Origin: Aedes albopictus
Lineage: Eukaryota > Arthropoda > Insecta > Diptera > Culicidae
Reading direction: 5' to 3'
Assembly: GCF_035046485.1 (NCBI RefSeq)
Contig: NC_085136.1
Coordinates: 223,700,853-223,764,852 of the forward strand
Length of the DNA stretch: 64,000 nucleotides
This document shows positions 10,017-20,896 of this stretch, one piece after another; position 1 is the first letter of the stretch; each line of letters opens with the position of its first letter. The position numbers were made by a program, and so were the translations under genes. The notes under the pieces are model-generated. The model searched no databases, was not told the origin of the DNA, and saw nothing but the letters and a program-made list of their open reading frames with translations.

Positions 10017-11029
10017 CATAAATAATTCCAAAAGTCCCAGTGAAGAAACAGGGGTGTAAGCAGTAATAAATAACAAAAGTTCCATAAACAAATAGAAAAA
10101 TGCATAAATAAATCAAAAGTTTCCATAAATAATTGATTTTTGAGCAATTAAAAACGTAAAAAATGCAATGAATAAATCAACTGTTGCAATAAAAAAAGCC
10201 AATTTTCTCACCAAATAACTTCGAATTTTCCATAAATAAGTCCGATTTTTCCATAATAAATTAGAAATTTCACAATAAAAATATATCGAAAAAGCAATAA
10301 AAAATTCAAAAAATGCAATAAAAAATGACGAAATTACCCATGAAAAACAAATGCAGGAAAGTATGAGACAGTGAAATGCTGAATCGCACTTATATGACTG
10401 AAACAACTGAAAGCTTGCGTAACTATGATTGCAATTTACCGAGCAATTGCTTGCTGTCCGAACTCGCTATCGCTCGTCGGACCTAAAAAAGGGATAACAT
10501 CTATGTTTGCATTATACCGGGCAAATTCTTGAATCTGTGGTTTGCCTAGAACCGAATCGATGCAGTTGCGGTGCATCGGATATCGGAAACATCGGCGGCC
10601 TTCTGCCGCCTCAGTTCCTCAATCCTCTATGCGGCTTCGCCGCATGGTCTATATAGTTTTTGGCTCAAAATGCATTTACGTTTATTGCTCGTTTTTTTTA
10701 CATTTATTGATAATTTTTTTTTTGTTATTGCACTTTTTGAATTATTTATTGCTTTTTTGATATTTTTTTATTGTGAATTTTGTAATTTATTATGGAAAAA
10801 TCGAATTTATTTATGGAAAATTCCAAGTTATTTGGTGGCAAAATTGGCTTTTTTTATTGCAACAGTTGAATTATTCATTGCATTTTTGACGTTTTTAATT
10901 GCTCAAAAATCAATTATTTATGGAAACTTTTGATTTATTTATGCATTTTTCTATTTGTTTATGGAACTTTTGTTATTTATTACTGCTTACACCTCTGCTT
11001 TTTCACTGGGACTTTAGGAATTATTTATG
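10017..11029. mobile_element. 1-kb foldback element with about 380-bp arms
   Basis: 10017-10400 is repeated inverted at about 10655-11029 with modest divergence; the ends read CATAAATAATTCC and inverse. Arms are built from short related phrases (CCATAAATAA, TGCAATAAAAAA), a degenerate internal tandem. The unique centre (10400-10650) contains a GC-richer block. Each arm has a Phe/Ile/Leu-rich open frame with nearly the same translation, a by-product of the palindrome. No clear target duplication, no transposase. Confidence 0.75.
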
Positions 11030-11069
11030 ACGAATGATCACTTTCTTATGAGTCGTTTATATTTTAGCC

Positions 11070-11404
11070 ATGCTGCAACACCGTACGAGAGCGAATGAGG
11101 CACGTCACAGACAGGCGCGGAACAGGCAGAACTCAGTCTTTCGGATGAATAAGCGCCAGCAGGAAGAACGAGATCGCGAAGCGATGGATCAGCTGCACCG
11201 CGCTAAGGACACACGAAAGTTCTACGAGAAGCTGAACCGCTCGCGCAGAGGCTTTGTGCCACAAGCCGACATGTGCCGAGATAATCACGGAAATATTCTC
11301 ACGAGCGAGCGTGAGGTGGTCGAGAGGTGCGCGGCAGCATTACGATGAGCACCTCAATGGCGACGTTGCAAGTACCGAAGGTGGCGTGGTAGCAGATCTT
11401 GGAG
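11070..11404 (+). pseudogene. linker region of the second non-LTR family
   Basis: An open stretch of 92 codons is rich in Arg, Lys and Glu (RANEARHRQARNRQNSVFRM) and continues into the usual pre-RT block YEKLNRSRRGFVPQADMC and a WKQHYDEHLN-type motif, read with a frameshift near 11335. It connects endonuclease and RT in this class of ORF2. The RT half follows after a 0.7-kb insertion. Confidence 0.7.
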
Positions 11405-12112
11405 TATGTGCACTAGACTGGGTCAACAAAGTAGATTTTTCGGAACAAAGCTTTTTCGATTCATTTTAGCGTCAAAAGTAACTGTGCAAAATTTGGGAGC
11501 GATTGGTTGCTTCCCCGTATTCCGCATTGCGATTGAAATTTGTATGAAATTTAGTATGGGAAAACGTGCTTTTTTGCATTTTTCTCATAAATTGAAATTT
11601 TTCGTCTGAAACAATCTAACCAATGGCGGTAAAGTATAGCCAAGGATATGACGAACAACTTTGCCGAAGACCGCAAAGTGATCCGACACTTGTGGAAAAA
11701 GTTATTACGTGCAGAATACCCAGTGGCGCTTAACATTTAACATGTAGAGGAATAATACCAATAATAAAATCTCAATTTTTGGCCAAAGTTACCAGCCGAA
11801 TAACTTTTTTCACAAGCGTCGGATCACTTTGTGGTCTTCGGCAAAGTTCCTAGGCTACACCTTAACGTCATTAGTTACATGGTATTGAACTAAAAAATTC
11901 AACTTATGAGTAAAATGCAAAAAAGTACGTTTTCCCATACTAACTTCCATACAAATTTCAATCGCAATGCGGAATACGGGGACACAACCAATCGCTCCCA
12001 AATTTTGCACAGTTGTATTGGACGCTAATATAGATTGAAAAAGCTTTGTTCCGGGTTGATACTATCAAATTTAAAGTTTCTCCATACAACGTTTACCCAA
12101 TCTAATGTGCAC
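11405..12112. mobile_element. 0.7-kb inverted-repeat element inside the non-LTR copy
   Basis: Ends GTGCACTAGACTGGGT (left) and the inverse of GTGCACATTAGATTGGGT (right) match with small differences, and the arms pair over about 350 bp, including a block with CGCAATGCGGAATACGGGG. The interior has a CAAAGTGATCCGAC phrase in both orientations. It splits the ORF2 between the linker and the first RT blocks. No transposase; the target duplication is not resolved. Confidence 0.75.
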
Positions 12113-12113
12113 A

Positions 12114-12912
12114 GGACGAAAGACTTCCGGCCCCTGACCTCCAAGAGATTGAGAAGGAGGTTGGCCGGTTGAAAAACAACAAAGCCGCTGGAGTAGATCA
12201 ACTACCAAGCGAGCTTCTAAAATACGGTGGAGAAGCACTGGTGAGAGCACTACACTGGGTCATTACCAAGATTTGGGAGGAGGAAATATTACCAGAGGAA
12301 TGGATGGAAGGTATCGTATGCCCCATCTACAAAAAGGGCGACAAGTAGGAATGCGGGAACTACCGCGCAATCACACTACTGAGCGCTGCCTACAAGATAC
12401 TCTCTCAAGTTTTATGCCGCCGTCTATCACCGATTGCAAGAGAGTTCGTGGGGCAATATCAGGCTGGATTTATGAGTGAACGCTTTGCAACAGATCAGAT
12501 GTTCGCCATCCGCCAGGTGTTGCAGAAGTGCCGCGAATATAACGTGCCCACACATCACTTGTTCATCGATTTTAAATCGGCGTATGATACAATCGACCGA
12601 GAACAGCTATGGCAGATTATGCACGAATACGGATTCCCGGATAAACTGATACGATTGATCAAGGCGACGATGGATCGAGTGATGTGCGTAGTTCGAGTAT
12701 CAGGGACACTCTCTAGTCCCTTCGAATCTCGCAGAGGGTTACGGCAAGGTGATGGTCTTTCGTGCTTGCTGTTCAACATTGCTTTAGATGGTGTAATAAG
12801 GATAAACACAAGTGGGACGATTTTCACGAAGTCCGTTCAGCTGCTTGGTTTTGCCGATGATATTGATATTATTGCTCGTAAATTTGAGACGATGGCGGAA
12901 ACGTACATCTGA
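12114..12912 (+). pseudogene. reverse transcriptase domain, second non-LTR family
   Basis: The translation shows successive RT motifs: [26 protein letters not shown] then a stop at about 12345, NYRAITLLSAAYKILSQVL (frameshifted), GQYQAGFMSERFATDQMF, FIDFKSAYDTIDREQLW, RRGLRQGDGLSCLLFNIALD, and the catalytic FADDIDI near 12850-12870. The longest intact stretch is 12448-12912, closed by a stop where related copies read on. The domain would polymerise cDNA from element RNA. Catalytic residues survive but at least two stops make the copy inactive. Confidence 0.88.
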
Positions 12913-13440
12913 CTAAAGAGTGAAGCCAAGCGAATCGGATTAGTCATTAATGTGTCGAAGACAAAGTACATGATGGCAAAGGGCTCCAAGGAGGAATCAC
13001 CGCGCCCGCCACCCCGAATTTCTATCGACGATGATGAAATCGAGGCGGTTGAATAATTCGTTAACTTGTTCTCACTGGTGACCGCCGACAACCACACCAG
13101 CAGAGAAATTCAGAGGCGCATTGTGGCAGGAAATCGTTCTTACTTTGGACTCCGTAGAACTCTACGATCGAATAAAGTTCGCCGTAACACGAAGTTAACC
13201 ATCTACAAAACGCTGATTAGACCGGTCGTCCTCTATGGGCACGAAACATGGACCCTACGTGCAGAGGACCAACGCGTCCTTGGAGTTTTCGAACGGAAGG
13301 TGTTGCGTACCATCTACGGCGGAGTGCAGATGGAAGACGGGACTTGGAGAAGGCGAATGAACCACGAGCTGCATCAGCTGCTGAGAGAACCAACCATGGT
13401 ACATACCGCGAAAATCGGGAGGCTACGGGAGCCTTTTAAA
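12913..13440 (+). pseudogene. ORF2 C-terminal region, second non-LTR family
   Basis: After the stop at about 12910 the frame resumes with AKRIGLVINVSKTKYMM (the thumb-like block after FADD), a stop near 13053, then VTADNHTSREIQRRIVAGNR and TIYKTLIRPVVLYGHETW, typical of the region after RT. The frame breaks after KIGRLREPFKTFL, where the usual Gly-His-rich end is replaced by degenerate repeat. Confidence 0.8.
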
Positions 13441-13444
13441 ACAT

Positions 13445-14285
13445 TCTTGTAGAATGTCTTGGAAAATATTCTAGAAATGTTTCTCCAGTATGAATTACTG
13501 GAGGAGTCCTTGAAAGAACATATGAAACTATTTTTGGAAGAAATTTTCTATTATTTCTAGACTCAGTCCTTACAGGAATCCAAAATGGTGGGATTACTGA
13601 CCCAAGATTTTCTACTTAAGGGATATGGAAAAGATTATACTTTGGGAAAATCTGAAGGATATTCTCCGGCATACTTCATAAAAAATATCTGGGAGAATCT
13701 TCAAGGTATCTTCAAGTTTGGAAAATCAACGAAAAAATTCTCGGGGAATAGTATGTAGGAGTATGTTTGAAAAACTACTGAATTTTACGAAGATTTGCTA
13801 TGTAATTGAAGAACTTGCAAAGAGTACGCAGGAACCGTCAGGAGAGTTTTGTGGAAACCTCTAAAACAACTTTAAGCAACCGCACAGAAAAAAGTTTAAA
13901 ATTCTTCAAGGAATTTATAGAAGCAATCATAGAGAGAGAAAAAAGAGAAATAACTAAAAGGTTTAATAAAAAGATTTTAAAACGGAAATTCTTTGAAAAA
14001 TTTCTGAATAATTTAGTAAAAGAGTTATGAAACGTTGGGTTAATTTAAGAATAAATTATTCAATTATTTCATACAACAATACTTAGAAGAATCAAATCAG
14101 GAATACCTACATCAATCTCTGAAGGCATTTTGGAGGAATTGCATATTTTTTTATTTATTTTATTTACGTGTATTTTAACTTAGGCTAATTCTACACTCAG
14201 AGGAATTGCAGAAGACACCCATGAAGACATTTTAAAGTTACATTTGATAAATTCTTCCCATAAAAAGTTTGAGATACTTCTGTAT
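13445..14285. repeat. degenerate GGAATTCC-type repeat tract
   Basis: Loose purine-rich phrases such as TGGAGGAATT, TTGAAGAA and GGAATTTAT recur at irregular 12-30 base spacing. It is a diverged member of the repeat family that dominates 24.1-33.7 kb and 56-61 kb and is homogeneous at 36.2-36.9 kb. Open frames here (for example 13806-14030) are Lys/Glu/Phe-rich by-products. Confidence 0.6.
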
Positions 14286-14289
14286 CGGT

Positions 14290-14420
14290 TGCCCGTGCAG
14301 CTACCAGCTAAGAATAGCACTATGGACCTCCTGATTCGGGGGTAAAAGTCCCCCAAACAGGGAACCCCAATCCAAGGTGGCAGGCGAGGGAAGAATGGTT
14401 GAGGGGGTTTAAAAGATGCC
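14290..14420 (+). mobile_element. LOA/Lian-like 5' UTR fragment
   Basis: The phrase CAGCTAAGAATAGCACTA, then a GGACC..CTGATTC block, AGTCC..AAACAGG and GGTTGAGGGGG, parallels 37725-37850 at the start of the LOA-like element, in the same order and orientation. Only the 5' untranslated part is present. Confidence 0.5.
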
Positions 14421-15980
14421 TTTTGTTATTGGAGTTTCCAGATTTTTACCGAAACAGCTGACTTCCGAAAGACTCACCATCATCCTGCAATTGCCATTGA
14501 AATCCCTGTCTTCTGGAAGGGAAAGATTTCCTTCGATAAGCCAGATAATTAGTATTCTAAGTGTTTAGTTGTGCTGTAGAAATTTCAGGAAAGACGTCAA
14601 GTAGATTTCCATTACCAAATGATCCTGGATCGACAAGAAATGTCACTTTCAGCATGGTCCTTGCTGATCACCTGCGCGTTTATCGCTTCGGCTATTACCC
14701 ATAACAAAACATGAGTCGCTAAAATACTACACTTTTCCAAGAATTGATACCAAATAAGACGGGCTTCCCTCTGCTCTGCAACTGCAATCCTTTTCCATAA
14801 ACATTGAGTTGCATTCAATGCTACTATCAACTCTTAACTAAATACTCACTATTTACTGTTACTGCTACTCGAATGAAATGAATGACGCTACTTTCGAGCT
14901 GCTTCTGGTCTAAAAATGTGCACCCTGACTTACATAACTCTTATTCAGCGCTCTCTCCCTTTCACGATGTCGATTCACAGCACTCCCACTATTCATTCTT
15001 TTGAGTAGCAGACGAACATTTGAGCTTTTCGTTCCATGTTCCCGCTCCTCGCAGCTCGAGGCACACAAGTACCCTTCTTAACCTAAATTTTGAACTTGGT
15101 AGTTTTCCGGTTTTCCCGTTCTTCTGCTCGCACCAGCCCGGGGTGTCATATGAATAATTCATCATCGGAACATGTTCACCATTTTTCCTCTGGACTGGGT
15201 CCACGGCCACCGAGTTTCCCTTCGTCATCGGCGCCGTCGTCGTCGTCGACGACGTTGGGTTCCGGCTCGTTGGTTGGTTGTTTGTTTCTCTGCACCCACC
15301 CATTTCAGCTCACTAAATAGGAACTGAAGTTGCATCTGCAGAGCAACGGCGACGACAACGAGGAAGGATGATGCCGAGCGCAACTCATCATCGCTCGTTC
15401 AAATTCTCGTAAACCTTCTTGTGCGCTAGCTCTATGCAGCAGCAGCAGCAGTCATTTTTCCATCTTTTCTTGCGAGACGTGATTGAGCATCTTCCCAGCC
15501 AGCGACCCATTGCCCTCCTTCCTTTCTTCCCATCTGCAGCAAAAAGATGATGCGACACCACTTTTGAGTTGCGAATCACGCCATCAACCCGGAGGAGCCC
15601 CGGCAAAGGATAACAAGCTGATGGTGCTGCTTTCGCTTCAATTTATTCACCGGTTAACTTATAAACATAAGAAATTCAGTAAACAAATCTAGCCGCAAGC
15701 ACTTTGTCGCCGTCATTGTCTGCATCCTTTAGTTCCTCTCACTCTCGTCCGTCGTCGTTGTTGGAAAGATGCCCAAGATTCAGATCGACCGGTATCTGTC
15801 TGATGAAGCCGTTCAGTAAAGGACTGGAAGTATTCCAGGAGGAAGTAATGAGGGCACGGACTTCTTACTTTAAATTGAATGGAATGTTGCTTTACACCAG
15901 ACTAAAACACTTTGTCTGTGGACTCTGACCTACCGCCTTTTTTGTAGAAAGGGCGTACTATTCTCCTCTGTCTACGAGTC
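14421..15980. other. unassigned DNA with short trinucleotide runs
   Basis: No gene recognised. A GTC run with its inverse GAC lies at about 15237-15256 and a CAG run at about 15436-15451; both create open frames rich in Ser. A 15-base phrase CAGCATGGTCCT with flanks is shared with 7245, perhaps a small dispersed repeat. Confidence 0.4.
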
Positions 15981-15984
15981 ATGC

Positions 15985-16118
15985 GCCGTTCAAGTGTTTG
16001 TCAAAATGCTGCTTCCACCTTTTGATCAAATCACGTTGGTCTATCAGGATTCTCCCGTCCTTTCCGGCCATTTCGTTTTTTTCCCTGGCGTATCTTCGGA
16101 AAGGCAAAGTCAGCTGAG
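15985..16118 (-). pseudogene. non-LTR ORF2 linker fragment
   Basis: The minus strand reads RRYAREKNEMAGKDGRILID and then QRDLIKRWKQHFDKHLNGA before a stop. This is the pre-RT linker of non-LTR elements (pattern RWKQHFxxHLN). About 40 codons are preserved. No RT follows, so it is an isolated fragment. Confidence 0.6.
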
Positions 16119-17300
16119 TGTATTTTTAACAAAGACCTGAAATTGAGGAGAAACTTACTCTCTCATAGCCTTCGTACGCCTATGCCTAGCACCTTTCCGG
16201 TACAAGACATAAGCTTTCCCCGTCTAAGACGGTGCCAAGTCAATGGCGAATGGCATTAAATTACTTTCATTGTAACCCAGGCACGTACGTTGATTACAAA
16301 GTTTTGTACTCGCACATTGTTAGTTTTGTTGGTTTTGGCGCTACCCCACCAGTACTGTACTTCAACCGTATAGCTGTCGTAGACCTACCAACGGGACCCT
16401 ATACTGGGGCTTCCTGAGGGATGATAACAATACCTCCTGTTGGCATGACCATCACCATCATCATCTACTAAAAGGGAGGAAAGTGCATGTGCCATCTCAT
16501 TCCTTGCGTAGCAGCCAAAAGAAAGTAAAGCGCAAACGAATCTATCTGTGTTGAGAAAAAAATAAACCCCTACGTCGTTTCTTAGAAAGTCGGAAGTATA
16601 TGTGACTTGCAGGTTTCCCATAGTTTACTCGCTTCCGGCATTTGCCATGGGGATCAATTGTTCCTGCACTGTTTGTTTGTTCCAAGCAAGAAAGCAAAAC
16701 TATTGACTCGAGTCGGATTCTTCAGGAGGTCTTGGTTGGGAGGTCTCTTTGTCCTACGGTGGGTGCGGTACGGCGGTGCTAAGTAAACGAAGGGTTCCCC
16801 TTGCCAAACAAGATAGTGATGAGTATGTCGATTTGGCTACCGGCTTGATGTTGTTTTGGATGGAAGTATAACGCGTGGAAAGGGAAGTGAGCCAAAGGGT
16901 GATTGGAAATGCATGTCATCCCGTTTCCTTGGAATAATTGATTACTGGTACTGGTACTGGATGAAAGAGATCTTCCCGATGAATGGGGCACCATGTGCTA
17001 AGGATGCTGAGTAGATAGTTACGCTTTTGTGTTCCACAAATTGAAAATGTAGCACAGCTTCGCGTTTCTGTTGTCGGTGCAGTGCATCAAAAACATGGTT
17101 TAATTGTATAATTAAAGAGGTATGTTTTCCTTCATAACTGTGACAGACTGCTTTTAAAGATGCTCTACACATACATACGTTGATGGAAATACATTTCTAT
17201 TCATGTAACTCAAAAACTTCATACCTATTGCACTACCCAACCCATAAGTGCTATTGGACTAGGACTGATCCTGCACAGTACGAATAAAATCTGTAAATTT
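16119..17300. other. unassigned non-coding DNA
   Basis: No gene or transposon recognised. Short open frames on both strands have no motifs. Confidence 0.4.
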
Positions 17301-17344
17301 ATGATTAACTGAATGTAACAAATTGACCTCCATCGTGTTTGATA

Positions 17345-17560
17345 GAAATTTAGGCCGTTACAAATGTTTATTTCATTTTTTGTCCCACAACTTTTTGGCT
17401 GGTCGAGGGGGGGGGATAAAAATAATAAAGCATTTAATCAGAAAAATATTAAAAACTCAACGGATTAAAACAAATTTGGCTAGACCCGATATTTTGATAA
17501 ATATTTTTTTATCTGCCCCCTCAAAATGCAAAATTTAGCCAAAATATTTTGAGGGGGGGT
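17345..17560 (+). repeat. dispersed repeat module A (left copy)
   Basis: Contains a GGTCGAGGGGGGGGG run followed by ATAAAAATAATAAAGCATTT and, further on, CTGCCCCCTCAAAATG. The same blocks occur in reverse order and orientation at 33305-33535. No coding sense. Confidence 0.8.
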
Positions 17561-17629
17561 GTGTGATCATAAAATTACACTGCTGATTGGTGAGAAAAAT
17601 GCTGTTATTAGCACCGACTTTTCAGAAAA

Positions 17630-17835
17630 ACTTTAAAAACCCCCAACACGAGAATCGAACTCAGATCTTCCGAGTGAGAGTCTAGACGTAGACCCCTCTA
17701 GGCTGTCTCGCCAAGTAGAAGAGAAGGCAATCAAAGATAAACATGTTCCACCATAAACGAACAAACTGTTATACCGCTTCAGCCACAGAGAGTGAGAGAG
17801 CCGACCCCGCAGCAAGGCAGACGAAATCACTCCGA
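17630..17835 (-). mobile_element. tRNA-derived SINE-like segment
   Basis: On the minus strand an A-box-like CGAGACAGCCTAGAGGGG and a B-box-like GAGTTCGATTCTC lie at roughly tRNA spacing (about 17645-17715), preceded by a body of about 100 bases. These are the internal RNA polymerase III boxes of tRNA genes and tRNA-derived SINEs. No cloverleaf with a matching acceptor stem could be drawn, so a functional tRNA is unlikely. Confidence 0.45.
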
Positions 17836-17836
17836 T

Positions 17837-18505
17837 TGCACTAGTTTACAGCATTTTTGAACTCGGTAAGCTGATGATTATTTTTGGTGTAGAATCATGT
17901 CCTGAGTTCGAAAACGCGAAGCAAAAAAATTACAGTAGAGCGGAATTTTTTTTGACTTTCCATACAAGGTTGATGATTTGAAATCGATTTTTGTTCTATT
18001 TTTAAGCAACGTCGCTCACTTCACACATCTCATTCTCCTTAATCAATGCTACGATTGAGCTGAATTTTTTACTGTAACTCGCCTACATATGATATGTCAA
18101 ATAAACGTTGAGAAAGAATTTTTAGATTGTTTTTTTCTTATTGAAAAAAATACATTTCTTCATATATTTTTGGAAATTTGGCTAAAATTTAAGGAGATCG
18201 TCCCTAAAACTCGCCAATATCTTGAATTTCATCAACCTGACGCAAACCCTGCATTCAGATGATCAAATGGTATTGTATTCAGCTTTTAATTTGTGGAAAA
18301 AGATTTGAAATTGGTTGAACAATACGCAAGATATTTAAATTTGAGTGAATTCCACATTTTTAAAAGTTGTAAAACTCGATATTGAGCTAAAACTCAAAAA
18401 GTGCTCTACTTAAAAATTTTTGAAGCACGGTTTCGAAATCAGTACTAAATTGTGCTTCAAAAATTTTGATCGTTGACAGAAGTTCACGACTTTCATTTTA
18501 TTTTG
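17837..18505 (+). repeat. dispersed repeat module B (left copy)
   Basis: About 670 bp that reappears inverted at 32230-32888, for example CACTAGTTTACAGCA at the start, GTGTAGAATCATG, CATATGATATGTCAAATAAA and CTGCATTCAGATGATCAAA. Divergence is moderate with small indels. No coding capacity seen. Together with module A it mirrors the right-hand pair. Confidence 0.85.
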
Positions 18506-19140
18506 TAAACTAGTGTTGCCTGACAACTGAGCGTGGCTGCCCTCGTTTAAGTTACTACATGTAAATTTCAAGCGAATATGTTTCAAAATCTGTAAACAAT
18601 ACGCATGATTGGCTGGTTACTGAGCGGACTGCATCATCTCTCGGCAAATGGCTGTAATTTTAAAGTTTCTGCCATAATTTTCAGTCGATCTTTAGCTTAC
18701 GTGTTGTTTAATTTTCATGATTTCTTTCTTTGGCAGAACTACTTCTTGAAGATATTCTATAGGAACTTCTCGACGAACTAAGGAAAATCTCTCGATGGAA
18801 TTTCCCCATAATTTGGTAAAACATCTGGAGGAATTCCATGTGAATTATTAGAAAAAAAATACAGATGAACTTTCGGAAGAATTTCCATAAAAACTACTGG
18901 AAGAATTTCAGGAGGAAATCTGGAGCTATCAAAAATCCACCTTGCGTTGGAATACACCAACGTTCTCCTTAACGCTCAAGGACGCTCCGTTGTAAAAAGT
19001 ACAGTACTACCAAAAACCTTCTCTCGACAAAAACTCATCCAGTATACGACATCTCGTACTGGAAGCCACAACTTCCTTCTATGATTTACAGTATTCTCCC
19101 AAAATCTGCATTTGGTTCCAAAAATCTCATTCCATCACTT
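18506..19140. other. unassigned DNA with a short GGAATTCC-type tract
   Basis: 18730-18960 shows loose GGAATTTCC and GAAGAATTTC phrases of the degenerate repeat family. The rest is unassigned. Confidence 0.4.
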
Positions 19141-19141
19141 A

Positions 19142-19435
19142 CACACTAAGATCAGCTCGGTATTTTTCCCATCTTTTTACTGAGTTCTCAACAGCAGATT
19201 TAACTCGGTACACTCGGTTGTTTATTTTGCGGATATTCTGTACATGAGTTACTGAGCTCAGCTAAGAAACTGTCAAAAGTTACTGAAGCACGGTTAATAT
19301 CGTTACTGGTGAACGGTAAATACGATTACCGAGTGTAGCGAGATAAATCTGCTGTTGAAAACTCAGTAAAAAGATGGAAAAATTACTGAATTCAGTGAAA
19401 AAATTACTGAGCTGGAACATCTGAATCTTAGTGTG
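19142..19435. mobile_element. palindromic MITE, CACACTAAGAT ends
   Basis: CACACTAAGAT opens the left end (19142) and its inverse closes the right end (19435). The arms pair over most of their length, with CTCAACAGCAGATTTA opposite AAATCTGCTGTTGA. No coding capacity; the target duplication is not resolved. Confidence 0.85.
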
Positions 19436-19548
19436 TCCTTTTTGCCTAAGTGTACTGGAAAGGCTATATGTTCACTCCAAAAATGACTTTTTGGTAGAAT
19501 ATATATCACATATACCAATCAACTCAGCTCAACGAATTGAAGTGATGT

Positions 19549-19606
19549 CTGTGTGTGTATGTGTGTGTGTGTATGTGTGTGTGTATGTGTGTGTGTATGT
19601 TTGTGT
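19549..19606 (+). repeat. (TG)n-type microsatellite
   Basis: Alternating TG with periodic TATG interruptions. Encodes an artefactual Val-Cys run. It lies just before the 150-170 bp satellite; microsatellites often sit at the edge of such arrays. Confidence 0.95.
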
Positions 19607-19779
19607 ACAAATAAACTCACATCACTTTTTGGCAGTAAACCTCAACCGATTTTAATGACCAACGGTTCATTCGACGCGGAATCTGGTCTCATTGTTTCCT
19701 ATTGAAAATGGTTTGGATCGGTCCAGCCGTTCCGGAGTTATGGTCATTTAGGTGTTCCGGACCGGTACCCCAGGCAGGG

Positions 19780-20896
19780 GCCAGATATGAAAACACTACA
19801 AACACATCCATGCTACACATCAAACTATGGCATTTTCGATAACTTGATGAATGGTAACCATGAAAATTGTCTTATACCATATATGAACAGGTAGTGTTCC
19901 GGAACTGGTTCCGGGTTTCCCGCCGGAAGTGGCCAAACATAAAAGTGATCTAAACCCATGCATGCGACATATCAAACCGCGGCTTTTTCGATAACCTGAT
20001 CAACAGTAAGCAGGAAAACATTCTCAGATCATATCGAAACCAGTTGTGTTCCGCAACCGGTTGTGTTCCGGAACCGGTTCCAGATGACCCGCTGGCGGTG
20101 GCCAAGTATAAAAGTTAACCAAACCCATACATGCGACATATCAAATGATGGCTTTTTTGATAACCTTATGAACAGTAAGCAGGAAAATATTCTCAGAACA
20201 TATTTGAACCGGAAGTGATCCGGAATCGGTTCCAGGTATCCCGCCGGAAGTGGCCAAACATAAAAGTGAACTAAACCCATGCATGTGATATATCAATCCG
20301 CGGCTTTTTTTTCGATAACCTTATGAACAGTAAGCAGGAAAATATTCTCCGAACATATCTGAATCGGTAGTGATCCGGAACCGATTCCGGGTGTCCCGCC
20401 GGAAATGACCAAATATGAAAGTGAATATCTGTTTTTTTCGATAACCTGATGAACGGTTAGCGAGAAAATCAGACAACATCAGAAACTACCGGTACTGTTC
20501 CGGATTCCACTCCGAGTGCCCCACCGAAAGTAAGAAAATATAAAAGTTTACCAAACCCATGCATGCGATACATCAAATCACGGCTTTTTAGATATCTTGA
20601 TTTAGCAAAAGATAGTCAAACGTAAAGGAAAACCAACCCATGAATGCGACACATTAAATGACTTTTTATGGTACCTGATGAACGGTTAACAAGAAAAAAT
20701 CATAGACCATTCTTTGGAAAATCAATAGTGTGCCGAAACCGGTTCCAGGTTACCCACAGGAAGTGGTCAAATGTAGAATGAAACCATTCGTATGCACGCA
20801 GCATATTGAATAACGTCTTCTTCGATACGCGAACAACGGTCAGCAAGAAAATAGTCTCAGGCCATATTTAAGACTACCGGTAGTGTTCCGAATCAA
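19780..20896 (+). repeat. 150-170 bp satellite array, left block
   Basis: Units share GTTCCGGAACCGGTTCC, CCCGCCGGAAGTGGCCAA, ATAAAAGTGA.C.AAACCCATG, CATGCGACATATCAAA and CGGCTTTTTCGATAACC. Landmarks recur at about 19808, 19959, 20128, 20278, 20559, 20639 and 20792, with some shortened units. Divergence between neighbours is substantial, so the array is old. It continues beyond an inserted element at 21841. Confidence 0.9.

Larger units (their letters stand above)
11070..13445 (+). mobile_element. non-LTR retrotransposon (second family), plus strand
   Basis: The order linker (11070-11404), inserted DNA (about 11405-12112), RT (about 12114-12912), connection and C-terminal region (12913-13440) is that of a non-LTR ORF2. 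The endonuclease is absent, so the copy is 5'-truncated or joined to the foldback element. It ends near 13440, where degenerate GGAATTCC-type repeats begin. It is a different family from copies A and B. The clade (RTE- or Loner-like) is not settled. Confidence 0.8.

Noticed and set aside
10113..10933. Phe/Ile/Leu-rich membrane-like open frames on both strands
   Set aside because: They lie in the two arms of a foldback element made of AT-rich short repeats; the hydrophobic bias follows from composition.
17640..17720. Functional tRNA gene on the minus strand
   Set aside because: Only box-like motifs; no cloverleaf could be drawn.
19431..19655. 74-codon frame with a Val-Cys run
   Set aside because: Encoded by the TG microsatellite.
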